From: Erythroxylum novogranatense
Taxonomy: Eukaryota; Streptophyta; Magnoliopsida; Malpighiales; Erythroxylaceae
Length of the DNA: 64,000 nt
Assembly (NCBI GenBank): GCA_029891385.1
Contig: CM057234.1
Location: 24,228,350-24,292,349 of the forward strand
Direction: 5' to 3'
Shown: in pieces, positions 35,620 through 46,560 of the stretch
Position numbering within the stretch: position 1 is the stretch's first letter
Layout: the number at the start of each line of letters is the position of its first letter
Notes under the pieces: model-generated
What the model was told of the DNA's origin: nothing
What the model saw: only the letters and a program-made list of their open reading frames with translations
Databases searched by the model: none
Position numbers and translations under genes: made by a program

Positions 35620-37399
35620 ACCTTGTTTAAATTGTTTAAATTGTTTAATTGGTTCTTTATGCTTGATTGATAGCTTAAAAAAAAATTTAACATATAGAAT
35701 TGGTCTTTAATTAGAATTTAAGAAAAAGAAATAGAAATTGAATTCGAATTGAGGTAGTAGGTGAAGTGGGATTAATGCGATAAGTGAGTATTAAATGTAA
35801 GTTAGAGGGAGTAGTTAGTGTCTTGAATGAATGGAAGAGTTGGAATTAAATAGTTGAATGAGCCTAAGTGGAAAAAGGGCTTGAAGCCCTTGGAAAGCCC
35901 AAGAGGAGGGAGGGATTTTAATGAAGAGTAAGTAAGTGGTGTTAGTTTAAATAAAAGATAAAAATTAGAGGGAAAGGAGTAGCATTTTCGTGAACCACCA
36001 AGAGAGGGAGAAGAAAACGAAAAAGAAGAGGAAGGAGAGAAGAAAAGAGAAGGAAAATCCAAGGCGGAAAAGAAGAGACTTTGTGGATTAAAGGAGGAAG
36101 GCAAGTTTCTAAGGTAAGATCTTTTACTTTTCTTCTTGATAGTTGAAGAGATGGTTAGAGTTGTGATGGAGAAAAGTTTAGAGAGAGAAAGTGGTAGTGA
36201 AGAAGAAGATGAATAGTGATTCTTAGGGTTTTTGGATCTTTTCTTTTAAAGGTTGAGTTTTCTAACCTATAGGATGTATGATTAGGTTAGATTGAAGCTT
36301 GAAGTGGGTTATGTCAAATTTTAGGGTTTTAAAAAGGGGAATTTCGAAATTTTAAGAGGAGATGGTAAATTGTTGATTGTTGTTTATGTTTTAGGAAATC
36401 AAAGGGCTATCCAAGAGCAAGAAGAGGGAAGCCATTAATCTTGGAAATTTCAAGATTTTATAAGGTGGGTAAAATCTTTCTAGTTATTGTGTGATGTGGG
36501 CAAATGCATGATGTGTGTATTATATGTTAAATGATTTGTATGACTTGTTGAAATGTTGATCTTAAGGTGTATATGTGCATGCTAAAACAATGGAATTGGG
36601 AATTTGACATGTTATGCATTTATAAATGCTTGACATTCTGATTATCATGTCATTAATTGAATTTTGGCATTTTGTACATGAATGGATGATTTGAGCATAA
36701 AACTTGAGTGTGTTTGGGTAAGAGGAAACCGTTTCGTAGTCACGTCGACGTTGAGCTAATGCCTTCTCCCGGCAGCCCGCTTGTGGCCTATGAGATCCGA
36801 AATGGACTCATTTCGTTCATGATGTTAACTTCGGTTTCATCGTTTTGTTCACGGGACCCTCAAGCCATTTGATGTGCATTTGCATTATGATGTGACAAGT
36901 TGCATCTTGAATTGGACCATATCCGAACTGTGATGATTATGAGATGTGTATGAATTTTGATAATTGAATTGTTTATGCAATGTATATGATTTGAGATTGT
37001 CATTGTGAATAGTTGTGTATATGTGTCTTTGGATTGGTTGTGTGGCTCGAAGCCAATGGCTAGAAATGTTTTAGCCACTGAGCTGTCAAGCTCACCCATA
37101 TTTTCCTCCCTCAGTGCGGATCGAGAAGATCGGTGAATCCTGCGAGCATTTGGACGGATCAGTGGGATTTAGCTTTTGCATTAGAAATGTAGTTAGGTTT
37201 TGATAGCTTTACAAGCATATTGATCATGAATCATCAATTGTATTTTTGAAATTCTTGTAAAGGTTTATGATGTATTGTCAATATGTTACTAAAGCTATGA
37301 ATGAGAATATTGTATGAACTCTTCTTTTGAAGTGGAAATGAATGAAGAACTTAGAAGTTCATTATGCTTGAGCAGTAACCTTATGAAACCTTGAATGTG

Positions 37400-37435
<36 letters not shown>

Positions 37436-38526
37436 ATTTGTTGCTTAAGAATTGTCTTTGTGATTGGTACTAGACGAGTTTTGTAAATAATATTGGTTGA
37501 TGTTGTTGTGTTAGGATGGTGGGGTTTGAGAATGCTGTATAGGTTTATCCTTGGCTAGTGTTAAAAGGATAATTTGTGGATGTTGGGTTGAATATATGTG
37601 ATGAATGATTTGGAGTTGAATTCAATGTTGTTTGATATTGTTAGATGTGTTTGGAGTGGTTTTTATGGTGTTAGAATAGCATGTTGGAGTTGGGATGTAT
37701 TTGAAGAGTGGAATTTGGGGTGATTATGAATATATATGGGGTTAGGTTGGAGTTTGGAAGCTTTGGAAAGGCTTTAGAAGGAGTTTTGGAGGGTTTGGGC
37801 AGTGCGTGTCTGTTAAACGGACATGAATGTCCGTTTAACGGACTTTCTCGGACGTTTTGGAGCTGTTTTGCCAGTCTGTGTCCGTTAAGCGGACATGCAT
37901 GTCCGTTTAACGGACAGCCTCGGGTGAGCTACAGTAATTTGCGATTTTGGCTAGTTTAGAGGCCGAATCTCGCTTCGAGGCCTCTAATAGAAGTTGTAGA
38001 TCTTGATGTCTTCTTTCCAATGGCATAAGAACGAAAGCAATTGGACATTTGTATAAAAAGTTATGGCATTTGCGCCAAAACATGTTCAGTTGGAATGAGG
38101 ACATGAGCTTATCAGAGTCGCTCGATCATAACTTCTTCGTCCGACCTCCGAATTAAGCGATTCTTGAGGCGTTGGATTTATGACATGCTTAACTACCTCT
38201 CCACAAAAGTTGGTAACCATTGGATTTAAATCCAGAAAGTTTGATGCAAAGGAAGTGATGGGTAGTTTTGGAGGGCATGAGTGGGCTATAAACCCACTAC
38301 GATTTCTTAAGCATATCTTGGTCCATAGAGCTCTGTTTGGGGTGGTTCTTATTTCTAATTGAGCTAGAGACTAAGAGCTACCATTGTGAAGAAGTCTTTG
38401 GGGGAATTTGTGTTTCCGTTGTGTGGGTCCGCCCTTGGGCTGAGAAGTCATGCCAAGGAGGAATTTCTCCTTGGTGGTTTCCAGGTAAAGGAACTTAGAA
38501 ATTCATATATGTAACGGGGCCCAACA
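35614..38526 (+). repeat. 3' LTR of the Tekay element
   Basis: 2913 bp, begins TGTTAGACC and ends GGGGCCCAACA, followed by the CTAAT target copy. It differs from the 5' LTR by scattered substitutions, a shorter TA tract and a 32-bp deletion close to its end (after 38513). Because the window-start LTR retains the related sequence, the deletion is on this side. Confidence 0.93.
37808..37915 (+). repeat. Four 15-bp palindromes in the 3' LTR
   Basis: Same arrangement as 29945-30052: copies at 37808, 37829, 37880 and 37901. The first has one C-to-T change (GTCTGTTAAACGGAC) compared with the 5' LTR; the others are unchanged. Confidence 0.9.
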
Positions 38527-38531
38527 CTAAT

Positions 38532-40028
38532 TGGATGCAGGGAGAAGAGAAACGCATAAGGGAAAGGGCGTATAAAGTTAGGAATTTATGTCTCTGTCAA
38601 ATTTTGGTTTGAGAGTTCTTTCCCTTCACTCAATGTTGCCTTTTGAGCTTAAAGTAGTAAATCACCTTCTATTAATATCAATCTTCAACTATTTGATTTT
38701 ATTTGCTTCTCTGGTGATGTGACTGCATCTGGAGCTCTCGTAGCCCTCCACGTTGTTTCTGCGACCGTCGGAAACTTCTTCTCTGACGCTGCCATTTGGT
38801 TTTTTGCTTCTGTTGCGCCTTCACTTGAGCCTCCTCGTCACCGATGCCTCCTCACATCGCCATCGACCAACAACGTCCCATACCGTCGGATTTAACGACA
38901 GCCTCAGGCATAACGCGACGCTGCTCCTCATATCCAGTAGCCACAACTTAAAAAACACACAACTTTCACAAACAAACTTTTACTGTTTCTTCTTCTCTAC
39001 GCCTTTTACATTCGAGAAATGGATAAGTAAATGGAGTACGGTAAGATTTTATTTTATTTTTCCCTTTATTCTATGTTCAATGCTTCTTTCTTAATGCTTG
39101 TATTCTTATCTGTTATGGATTAAAACAAAAAACAAAAAACTCAAACTACAGAAGGATGTGGGATTGTTCTGCTGTGCTTTGGAATATTAGCCTCTTTGTT
39201 TATCGATCTTGGTTTGTCACAAGTTTTAGTATCTCTTCAATCGATTTTCTCCTGTTTCCCTGTGATGTTTGCATTTTCCTCTCGAGAAAACGGGAGAAAG
39301 AAAACAAGTATTTTACCATTGTTTCTGTGATAAAGTTGTGATTTTTATCCTTCTTGGATAGATCTGATCGTTTTTTGTGTAGATCTGTACATAGGGTGTG
39401 TTTAGCGATGATAAAGTTGATTTCTTCATGTTTTGCATTTGTTGTTTGATTTCTTTGTGTTATATTATTTAAACATTGTCGTTGGAGAGTTTGGATTTTG
39501 CTTTAAGGAAGTTAGTTTTCGAAGTCGAATCGGTTTAGTTGACCTCACTGTTATTAAATCTTCTCAAGTTGTTTCTGAATTTTGCCTATTGAGGCACTTG
39601 TCTGAATGCATCATGCTTGGCATTTGTGAATTTGGGCTTTCCTCTAGTCCTGTGAAGCACACGGGTGTTTCTTTGGACAACAATAGATAGACTGCGTCTC
39701 TTTTGTGTGTTTATGTCCAGATTTTGGGGGCTTGATGTCAGAAAAGTTGCATTGTTGAGTACTTTTACCTCATGTGCGTTAATGCTTTGGTTGTGTTACT
39801 AAAGTTGAGATTTTTTTGAAGTGAAACAAATTTTAGTAAGGTGTCCCATAGAGCCATCGTCACCAAAGGTCTTTGCATATGAGTTTTGCAAAGCTTTTGG
39901 AAAACCGCCCAAGAATCATCAGAAAAGAGGCGTTCAAGGTAGTTCACGATAACTTTTCACTATATGATTGTAGGAAGATTAGTGTTTTCACTATAAATCT
40001 AATTGTTTTACTTGTTATCTTCTTGTAG
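38532..40028 (+). other. Non-coding DNA upstream of the captured gene fragments
   Basis: A GC-richer, C/T-rich stretch at about 38750-38950 looks like a 5' untranslated exon, and a plausible splice donor (TACG|GTAAGATT) follows at about 39042; neither is proven. No glycine-rich loop exon of a WNK kinase is found before 40029. The remainder reads as intron-like T-rich DNA. It may be the 5' part of the captured WNK gene. Confidence 0.35.
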
Positions 40029-41011
40029 TTACAAAGCATTTGATGAAGTAGATGGCATAGAAGTTGCATGGAACCAAGTGAGCATCGATGATGTCTTGAA
40101 AACCCTAGAAGATCTGGAGAAGCTATACTCTGAAGTTAATTTGCTAAGGTCATTGAAGCATGAAAACATCATTAAGTTGTATAACTCGTGGCTAGATGAG
40201 AAGAAGAAAACAGTTAACATGATTACTAAACTCTTTACATCTGGAAATCTGCTGCAGTATGTTCTCTGGAGCTTTCTTGATTCTTTTTTTTTCGACTATC
40301 TCAGTTTTTTTAATTTTAATGCTTACTTTTGGTAATCAAATATCGTAAGAAGCATAGAAATGTTGATATGAAAGTAATAAAGAGCTGGGCAAGGCAAATT
40401 CTCGGATTAATCTATCTCCATGGCCATAATCCACCCATCATTCACAGGGACTTAAAATGTGACAATGTGTTCGTTAACGGGAATCATAGAGAAGTTAAAA
40501 TTGGAGACTTTCAATTGACCACTGTCATGCAACATCCTACAGCTAAAAGTGTTATTGGTAATGTTTTAATACCTCAAGTTCCCATTGATAAAATGTTGTT
40601 TGTGGAAGTATTGAATGTTTTTCTTTAGGAACTCCTAAATTTATGGCTCCGGAGCTTTATGAAGAGGAATATAATGAACTTGCTGACATATATTATTTTG
40701 GCATGTGCAAGTTGGAAATGGTCACATTTGAGTATCCATACTGTGAATGTAATAATTCAGCTCAAATATTCAGGAAGGTTACCTCTGTAATTATTCATCT
40801 AGAGCTTCTAGTAATATGATCAATTACGTGGATCTTTCTATACAAGCATCTTCTTGATTTGTTAATGTGTTCTTCATTTTCTTCAGGCGTGAAACCTGCT
40901 TCCTTGAATAAGGTAACCGATCCACAAATGAAGGACTTCATTGAAAAATGTTTGGCTCCAGCTTCTGAGAGGTTTCCTGCCAATGAGCTTCTTAAAGACT
41001 CTTTCCTCCAG
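40029..41011 (+). pseudogene. WNK-type Ser/Thr kinase gene fragment (four exons)
   Basis: WNK kinases ('with no lysine') lack the usual Lys in beta strand 3. Here exons 40029-40256, 40340-40557, 40629-40786 and 40887-41011 encode most of the kinase domain: [17 protein letters not shown] (Asn where other kinases have Lys), [21 protein letters not shown] and [13 protein letters not shown]. The first exon, with the glycine-rich loop and the WNK catalytic Lys, is missing. Defects: the acceptor before exon 40340 reads AA instead of AG; the D-L-G activation motif reads D-F-Q; the third and fourth exons do not join in phase (one base short); the frame ends in TGA just after the last helix. Introns are kept, so the copy was made from DNA, not mRNA. 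The C-terminal regulatory part is replaced by the p32 fragment. Confidence 0.82.
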
Positions 41012-41266
41012 TATTTCCGAAGATCAACTTGTGTATGAAGGCCCTGACTTTAAGTAAGTTTTGTGATATAAGCTGCGTGATTGTAATATGAATTACCTAT
41101 TTTTAAGTAAGCTTATGACATGGATTGCCTGAAAGTTTGCAATTGTTGGCTTCTACTAATGACTTTTTGCTAATGCATTTTCGGGTTTCGATTTAGCAGT
41201 GACTTGGATGAGAATTTGCAGAAGGCTTTCTACAAGTATCTTGAGATTAGAGGGTATTATTCATAA
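41010..41266 (+). pseudogene. p32/MAM33-family (mitochondrial glycoprotein) gene tail
   Basis: Directly after the WNK fragment, in another frame, exon 41010-41053 reads [14 protein letters not shown]. Across an intact GT-AG intron (41054-41199), exon 41200-41266 reads N-D-L-D-E-N-L-Q-K-A-F-Y-K-Y-L-E-I-R-G and then runs out to TAA at 41264. This is the C-terminal region of the plant p32/MAM33 mitochondrial matrix family, lacking its last ~35 residues and its entire N-terminal part. The junction with the WNK piece (CCTCCAGTATT, about 41009-41012) overlaps by two or three bases, as in end-joining. Two exons with an intact intron show DNA-level capture. It cannot make a p32 protein. Confidence 0.72.
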
Positions 41267-41600
41267 GAAGATAGCACATGAAAATTGAAGATGATATGGT
41301 AGTCAGTTTTTGTTTCAATAATTTAGGAACTATTTTGAAATAACGATTTAGAGACATATGTTATTGCTTTTTGTTATCCGTGTCTATGTGTTCATTATCT
41401 ATGATTTGCTCATCTTTGATGAACAACAAAATATGTTTTTGAAAAGTTAATTTTATAGTTATAAATTTGTTTCCACATTAGTGTCTTGTTATTTATATAA
41501 GTTATACAAGATATATTAGTAACATTATTATAATAACAACAACAAATGTTATCATAAATTCAATAATAACATTTTTAATATTGTTATTAAATAATAATCT
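41267..41600. other. Spacer between the captured fragments and the tandem repeats
   Basis: AT-rich, no gene. From about 41515 it contains TAACAACAAC/GTTATTA phrases that foreshadow the repeat array. Confidence 0.4.
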
Positions 41601-42420
41601 AGATCATTTTAGAAGTGTTACGAAACAATAATCCATAACATTTTAGAAGTGTTACGAAATTCATATCTATTACATGTTAATGACGTTGCAAAAGTTAATA
41701 TATAACAGTTCAAAATGTTACAAATAGCTAATTAATAAAATTTATAAAATACAATATAAAATCGTTAGTAACTATCAATAAATGCTATAATAAACTCAAC
41801 AACAGTATTATATTAATGTCATGGAAAACTTATCTATAACATTTTAAAATGTTACAAAATTCATATCTATTACATGTTAATGATGTTGCAAAAGTTAACA
41901 TTTAATAGTTCAAAATGTTATAAATAGCTAATTAATAATATTTATAAAATACAATATAAAATCATTTGTAGCTATCAATAAATGCTATAATAAACTCAAC
42001 AACAATATTTTATCAATGTCATGAAAAACTTATCTATAACATTTTTCAAAAGTTACAAAATTCATATCTACTACATGTTAATGATCTGCAAAAAGTTAAT
42101 ATATAACAGTTCAAAATGTTACAAATAGCTAATTGATAACATTTATAAAATATAATATCAAATCATTTGTAGCTATCAATAAATGCAATAATAAACTCAA
42201 CAATGACATTCTATCAATGTCATGAAAAACTTATCTATAACATTTTAAAATGTTACAAAATTCATATCTATTACATGTTAATGATGTTGCAAAAGTTAAT
42301 ATATAACATTGTAAAATGTTACTAATAGTTAATTAATAACATTTATAAAATATAATATAAAATCATATATAGCTATCAATAAATGTCATATTAAACTCGA
42401 CAATGACATGTCAAAATTGT
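41601..42420 (+). repeat. ~200-bp tandem array, four copies
   Basis: The anchor TCATATCTATTACATGTTAA occurs at 41661, 41861, 42062 (one mismatch) and 42262, a period of 200-201 bp. Each unit also carries 'TAATATATAACAGTTCAAAA', 'ACAAATAGCTAATTAATAA' and 'AGCTATCAATAAATGC' phrases with a few differences. Short TAACATTTTAAAATGTTA palindromes recur. The array sits just inside a CACTA-like end and is interpreted as its subterminal repeat region. Confidence 0.85.
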
Positions 42421-42479
42421 TACTAAAGCATCATATCTTTAGTAACATGGGCTGTCATAGCATACTCATTAGTGTTACC

Positions 42480-42534
42480 ATTCATATTTAATAACACTTA
42501 TCACCTGTTACCGTATGTCATTTTTGTTATAGTG
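42480..42534 (-). mobile_element. CACTA-like transposon terminus
   Basis: The plus strand ends ...CATTTTTGTTATAGTG at 42534, whose complement is CACTATAACAAAAATG, the form of a CACTA (En/Spm) terminal inverted repeat. It lies just outside a tandem array, as CACTA subterminal repeats do, and is followed without a gap by unrelated copia coding DNA, so the boundary is sharp. No matching left terminus (CACTATAACAAAAA) was found in the window, so the element's extent and whether the kinase/p32 fragments are inside it are inferred. Confidence 0.6.
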
Positions 42535-43210
42535 GAAGAAAGTTTCATATGCCTCAGCAGTTGGCAATTTGATGTATGTCATGGTGTGCACCAAGCCAAA
42601 CATTGCTCATGCAGTTGGTACAGTGAGTCGTTTTCTCTCTAATCTAGGTAAAGAGCATTGGAATGCAGTTAAGTGGATTATGAGGTATCTCAGAGGTACA
42701 ATTGACTTGAGTCTTAGTTTTGGTGTTAATAAGCCTTTGCTAGTTGGTTTTGTTGATGCAGACATTGCAGGAGATGTTGATTATCGAAAGTCTGCATCAA
42801 GTTTTATGATCAAGTTTGCAGGGGGAGCTATAACATGACAATCAAGATTGCAGAAGTGTGTTGCTTTGTTAACCACAGAGACTAAGTTTATTGTAGCTAC
42901 AAAGGTTTGCAAGAAATTGCTGTGGATGAAAACCTTTCTTCTTGAGCTTGGTTTCAAGCAGGACCGGTATGTGTTGTTTTGTGACAACCACAGTGCCATT
43001 CATTTTGGTAAGAATGCTAATTTCCATGCAAGGTCAAAGCGCATTGATGTTAGGTATCATTGGATACGAGATGTGGTGAATTCCAAGTTGCTAAAGCTAG
43101 AGAAGGTTCATACAGATGATAATGGTGCTGACATGATGACTAAAGCATTGTCGAAGGAGAAGTTTGAGACTTGTTGCTTGATGGCCGGTATGGCTAGATC
43201 CTCCACTTAG
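42535..43210 (+). pseudogene. Copia RT/RNase H fragment (Tork-like)
   Basis: Starts mid-protein at the CACTA boundary with K-K-V-S-Y-A-S-A-V-G-N-L-M-Y, the end of reverse transcriptase, and runs through RNase H: RFLSNLGKEHWNAVKWIMRYL, DADIAGDVD, CDNHSAIHF, and the C-terminal ADMMTKAL, ending at TAG 43208. One in-frame TGA (42836) stands where relatives have Trp. All of gag, protease, integrase and most of reverse transcriptase are missing on the left. Followed by a polypurine tract (AAGGGGGG, 43216-43222) and an LTR. Confidence 0.85.
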
Positions 43211-43224
43211 TCGTAAGGGGGGAT

Positions 43225-43873
43225 TAGTTGAGTTTGGATCACTTCTAAGTGGAGCCCAAAACCTAAGTATAAAAGGGTGTTTTTAACCCTAAATAAGTTA
43301 AGAGATGAGAGGTTCATCCAGAAGAGAAAATAGAGGGAAAAGAGAAAAGAGAGTAATTTTCATTTTTTTCAGCATTGCACAATCTTCTTCTAACCTTCGA
43401 TCGCATGGTGATTTATTGTCGGATCGAGCTGAAATTTTAACAAGAGATTCATCTCTCGTTGTTCTTCATTTTGAACGATGGAGATTGAATTTAGAGGTTT
43501 CCAAGGTGTTCTGATCTTCAATCGAAGTTGCTGTCAGATTCTAAGGGCAATATTGTTCTCAACTCTTTGATTCTTTCCTTTTGTTGATGATTATTGTTAT
43601 ATCTTGAGTTGAGTGGTGACTTTAGTTATATCTAGAGGTGAAAAGCTCTTTGTAACTTGATTGGTGATAGTAGAGTTTTTCTTTATTGGACTAGGTCCCG
43701 TAGTTTTTCCTTTCTCACATTGAAGGAGATTTTCTATATAAAAATTGCCTATGTTCTTTATTTCTTGCTGCTTAGTTTCTTGTATTTGTGAGTTTGTTGA
43801 CTGTTGTTTTTCTTTTAATGTTGATTGTGGCACACAGGGAAAGATTTATTGGTTCTGGTTACTTTATTTCCAA
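43225..43873 (+). repeat. 3' LTR of the Tork-like copia fragment
   Basis: Immediately after the polypurine tract, TAGTTGAGTTTGG resembles the usual TG.TTGAGTTTGG start, with the terminal TG changed to TA. Phrases such as ACTAGGTCCCGTAGTTTTTC near 43690, TTCTTTATTTCTTGCTGCTT near 43755 and GGAAAGATTTATTGGTTCTG near 43838 are typical of Tork-lineage LTR ends. The end is set at TTTCCAATG, where a TTTCCAACA end would be expected. No second LTR is present for comparison. Confidence 0.6.
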
Positions 43874-46560
43874 TGTGTGACCGACTCCTCCTTTCTTAAA
43901 ACAAAGTTGATTTCATTGACTTTATTCTCGCGACCATGTCTGTTATGGTGTTTGTGGTAATTGCCTTCTCGGACGGTAGGGTCACAAATTGTTTGTTTCG
44001 AGGACACGTGAAGGAGATGGATCAAGTAGCGGAGAGCTTTTCCACTGATGGTTGGTATTGTTTGTAGTGGTTTGTTTCTTGTGTTTCCAAACACTAGGCA
44101 AGGCATTGGATGTATGGTTTCTTCATCTTGATGCCTCAAAAGTCATGCTCTTGTTGCCAAACTCAACTAGAGGACATTATTGTTTATTTATTGGCGCGTG
44201 GTAGCACTTCGATTAGAACAAATTGGTGTAGTAACTTCAGTTGGATTACACCATACCTGTTAATTTTGTGACCAAATTGTGCCCTTCTAATTTATTTTCT
44301 TTTATTAGAATTTTATTATTTAAAACTATTAGATTGATGATACTAATTAAATATCTTCCATAAAATTTAGATTTAACTGTGTACTGAAAATTTGAAAGAA
44401 AGCATATATACTTATTATTGAGTTTATACTAGAGATTAGTTTTTTGTTGAAAGAGATTACTTTTTAGTTTATAAAATTTATTTTGAAACATAAACTAGTG
44501 TAAGAAAATTTTGCTTCATCTAAATATGTAAACGACATTTAACTCTAGTAAAAGAACTAAAAATGTTACTATTATTCATGACATTTGTGCCGTATTAAAT
44601 AAGATGAAAAATCAAATTATGAAACGGTTGGTGTTGTAAGAGATAATTTTAATAGTCAAATTATAGTAAAGCGTAAAACATTGGCCTATACTATTAATTA
44701 TGGATTTGGAATCGATGTGTTAATATTCAAAACTAGCCTTCACATTTTGATAAATGTTGTTATTGCACTTTGCAGAAACTTTTTGAAGAACTCATATTAT
44801 GATTTGAAGCTTACGAGTGTGTGTTGTTGCGCGGAAAGTCAGATATCAAGTACTGCATCCTACGTAGTGATCTGTTACTCGGTTTCTTAGCTCTATGAAT
44901 TTACATGATGATTTAATTTTGACCAAGATTTTGGGACACAAACGCTAATTGCAAGAATTTTATGGCGCAGGTGATGCAATCCTGGTTATCGCTTGTCTAA
45001 GAAAGAGATAGACATTGACATGTTTAACGGTAGGTTGGGTGGATAAAATTATAAACTTGTTTTATCCATTTAATTAATAATTAGTGATGTAAGATGGAAA
45101 ACGATGCATGGTCTCCTGGGTACCGCAGATTTATCCCATTTGAGTTTTGTTTTTCGTCCTTACTTTTTAAGACTTTTAATATATAAATTTTAGAGAAAAT
45201 GTTAATTCAAATTTATCTATTTTATTCATATAATATCTAATTCATTATTTTCGTTATTGATAACAGGGATTTAATTGAAAAGTTTCTATTGCTCTCTAAT
45301 ACGAATTTAGGCAACAAGCTACCGTTAAGACTCCTCCATCAGCATTTTTGGAGGCACTTCCTAGTTGACATCTTTCCATAAACATATTAGTTATAATTAA
45401 CTAACCACTTAACTATTAACTAGTATCGATGTGTCATCATTGAAGAAGAAAGTTCAGACTTGAAGTCCTAAACGAGAAGTAGTGTTTTTAAGTAGATAGG
45501 ATTGGTCCCAATAAGATTTAACAGTTTATTGTTGAGACATGAGCTCAAGGTTGGGTAGAATTGCCAAGGTATATTTTAAGGCAAGTCTAGTCTGCCTTGG
45601 AAAGAATGTGAAAACTCCATAACTAATCAAATCCTTCGTGACCTACTCACAACCATATTCAATGATAAAGGGGGAGTTAGAACTCCTAACATTTGTCTTG
45701 CTCGGTAGGTTCAATGGATAATGACCCTACTAATGTGTAAACTACTAAACTAGTTAATTAGTGTTTGGTTCCCATGCTTTTCCCTTAATATGCATTGCGT
45801 AAAAACTGATTAGATAAGAGAACGAAACTAAAGCTTGCTCCACCCAAAAGGTCGCTTCTCAAGTGAGAGGCTTTCGGTAGTAGACACCAATCACAGAATT
45901 ATGCTGTTGTTAAGTGATTATTTTATCACAATAGTTTAAGTTGTTGTACGAGGCCAACTCAATTGATTTTATATATTCTCAAACATACTCCCTCAAGTGA
46001 AAGCCCTTTGGACTTGAAACTTACACAGGCCTACTTTACCTTATGCTTAATTTACTTAGAATAGGTGAGTGGTAGGATTTGAACTCGTGATCGTTTTGGT
46101 AGTAGAACACGATACCACGTTAAGTGATCGTTTCTTGCTGATAAACTTAAAATTTGTGTGACACCAATTCAATTGATTTTATATATTCTCTAACACCCGT
46201 ACTTGCTTCCTGTTAGTTTATTATTCAATCCGTTGTGATCCCTGATGGATTTGTTAAATAGGTTTATTTGGGTTTCTATATCCATCCCATTTTTCTCTTT
46301 TCTTGCCAGATTTATCTTTGGCTCAAGTTGCCACAAGATTGGCTTGTTTTTTTCCTCTTCATTCCTCTTAAAATCATTTGGTATCATGGATCGTATGTCC
46401 TTAGTTTTTTCAGAACCTGTATCGTGAATATTTTCATTTTTACTAGGCCAAACCAGAAAAAGCCAGAAGAGGAGGTCGAAATTTTTGTGGATATTGATGT
46501 TAGTTATCATAACTCAATTGTTACCTCACGTAGTTACTCGAACGTATCAGTATCACGACC
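43874..46560. other. Intergenic DNA between the copia LTR and the DUF1666 gene
   Basis: No gene is recognised at 43874-45840. At 45840-46196 there is a two-copy arrangement of a dispersed repeat (see separate entry). 46240-46560 holds coding-like sequence in two frames just upstream of the DUF1666 ORF (for example KKPEEEVEIFVDIDV near 46460), discussed with that gene. Confidence 0.4.
45840..46196. repeat. Dispersed repeat present twice, 210 bp apart
   Basis: AATTGATTTTATATATTCTC occurs at 45961-45980 and 46171-46190. Each copy is preceded at a similar distance by a TTAAGTGAT.. phrase (about 45913, 46119), and between them lies TAGGATTTGAACTCGTGA and 'GATACCACGTTAAG'. This wording is familiar from a widespread plant non-coding repeat, but its class is unknown to me. 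It ends about 65 bp before the first coding-like sequence of the DUF1666 gene. Confidence 0.5.

Larger units (their letters stand above)
27733..38526 (+). mobile_element. Complete Tekay/Del-type Ty3/gypsy element (chromovirus)
   Basis: Two nearly identical LTRs (27733-30695 and 35614-38526) bracket a primer site, gag-pol and polypurine tract. The 5-bp target duplication CTAAT (27728-27732 and 38527-38531) is perfect. The pol order is protease, reverse transcriptase, RNase H, integrase (Ty3/gypsy), with a C-terminal chromodomain-like region. Chromodomain plus LTRs of about 2.9 kb point to the Tekay/Del lineage. The LTR pair differs at few positions by eye, so insertion was fairly recent, but the reading frame is broken, so this copy could move only with proteins supplied by another element. 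Confidence 0.93.

Noticed and set aside
38753..39094. Plus-strand ORF upstream of the WNK fragment as a signal-peptide protein
   Set aside because: Pyrimidine-rich sequence giving Leu/Ser/His by composition; more likely a 5' untranslated exon of the captured gene, and no homologue is recognised.
41601..42420. Possible CRISPR-like or centromeric satellite array
   Set aside because: Four 200-bp AT-rich units without short spacers, beside a transposon end in a plant genome; subterminal repeats fit better.
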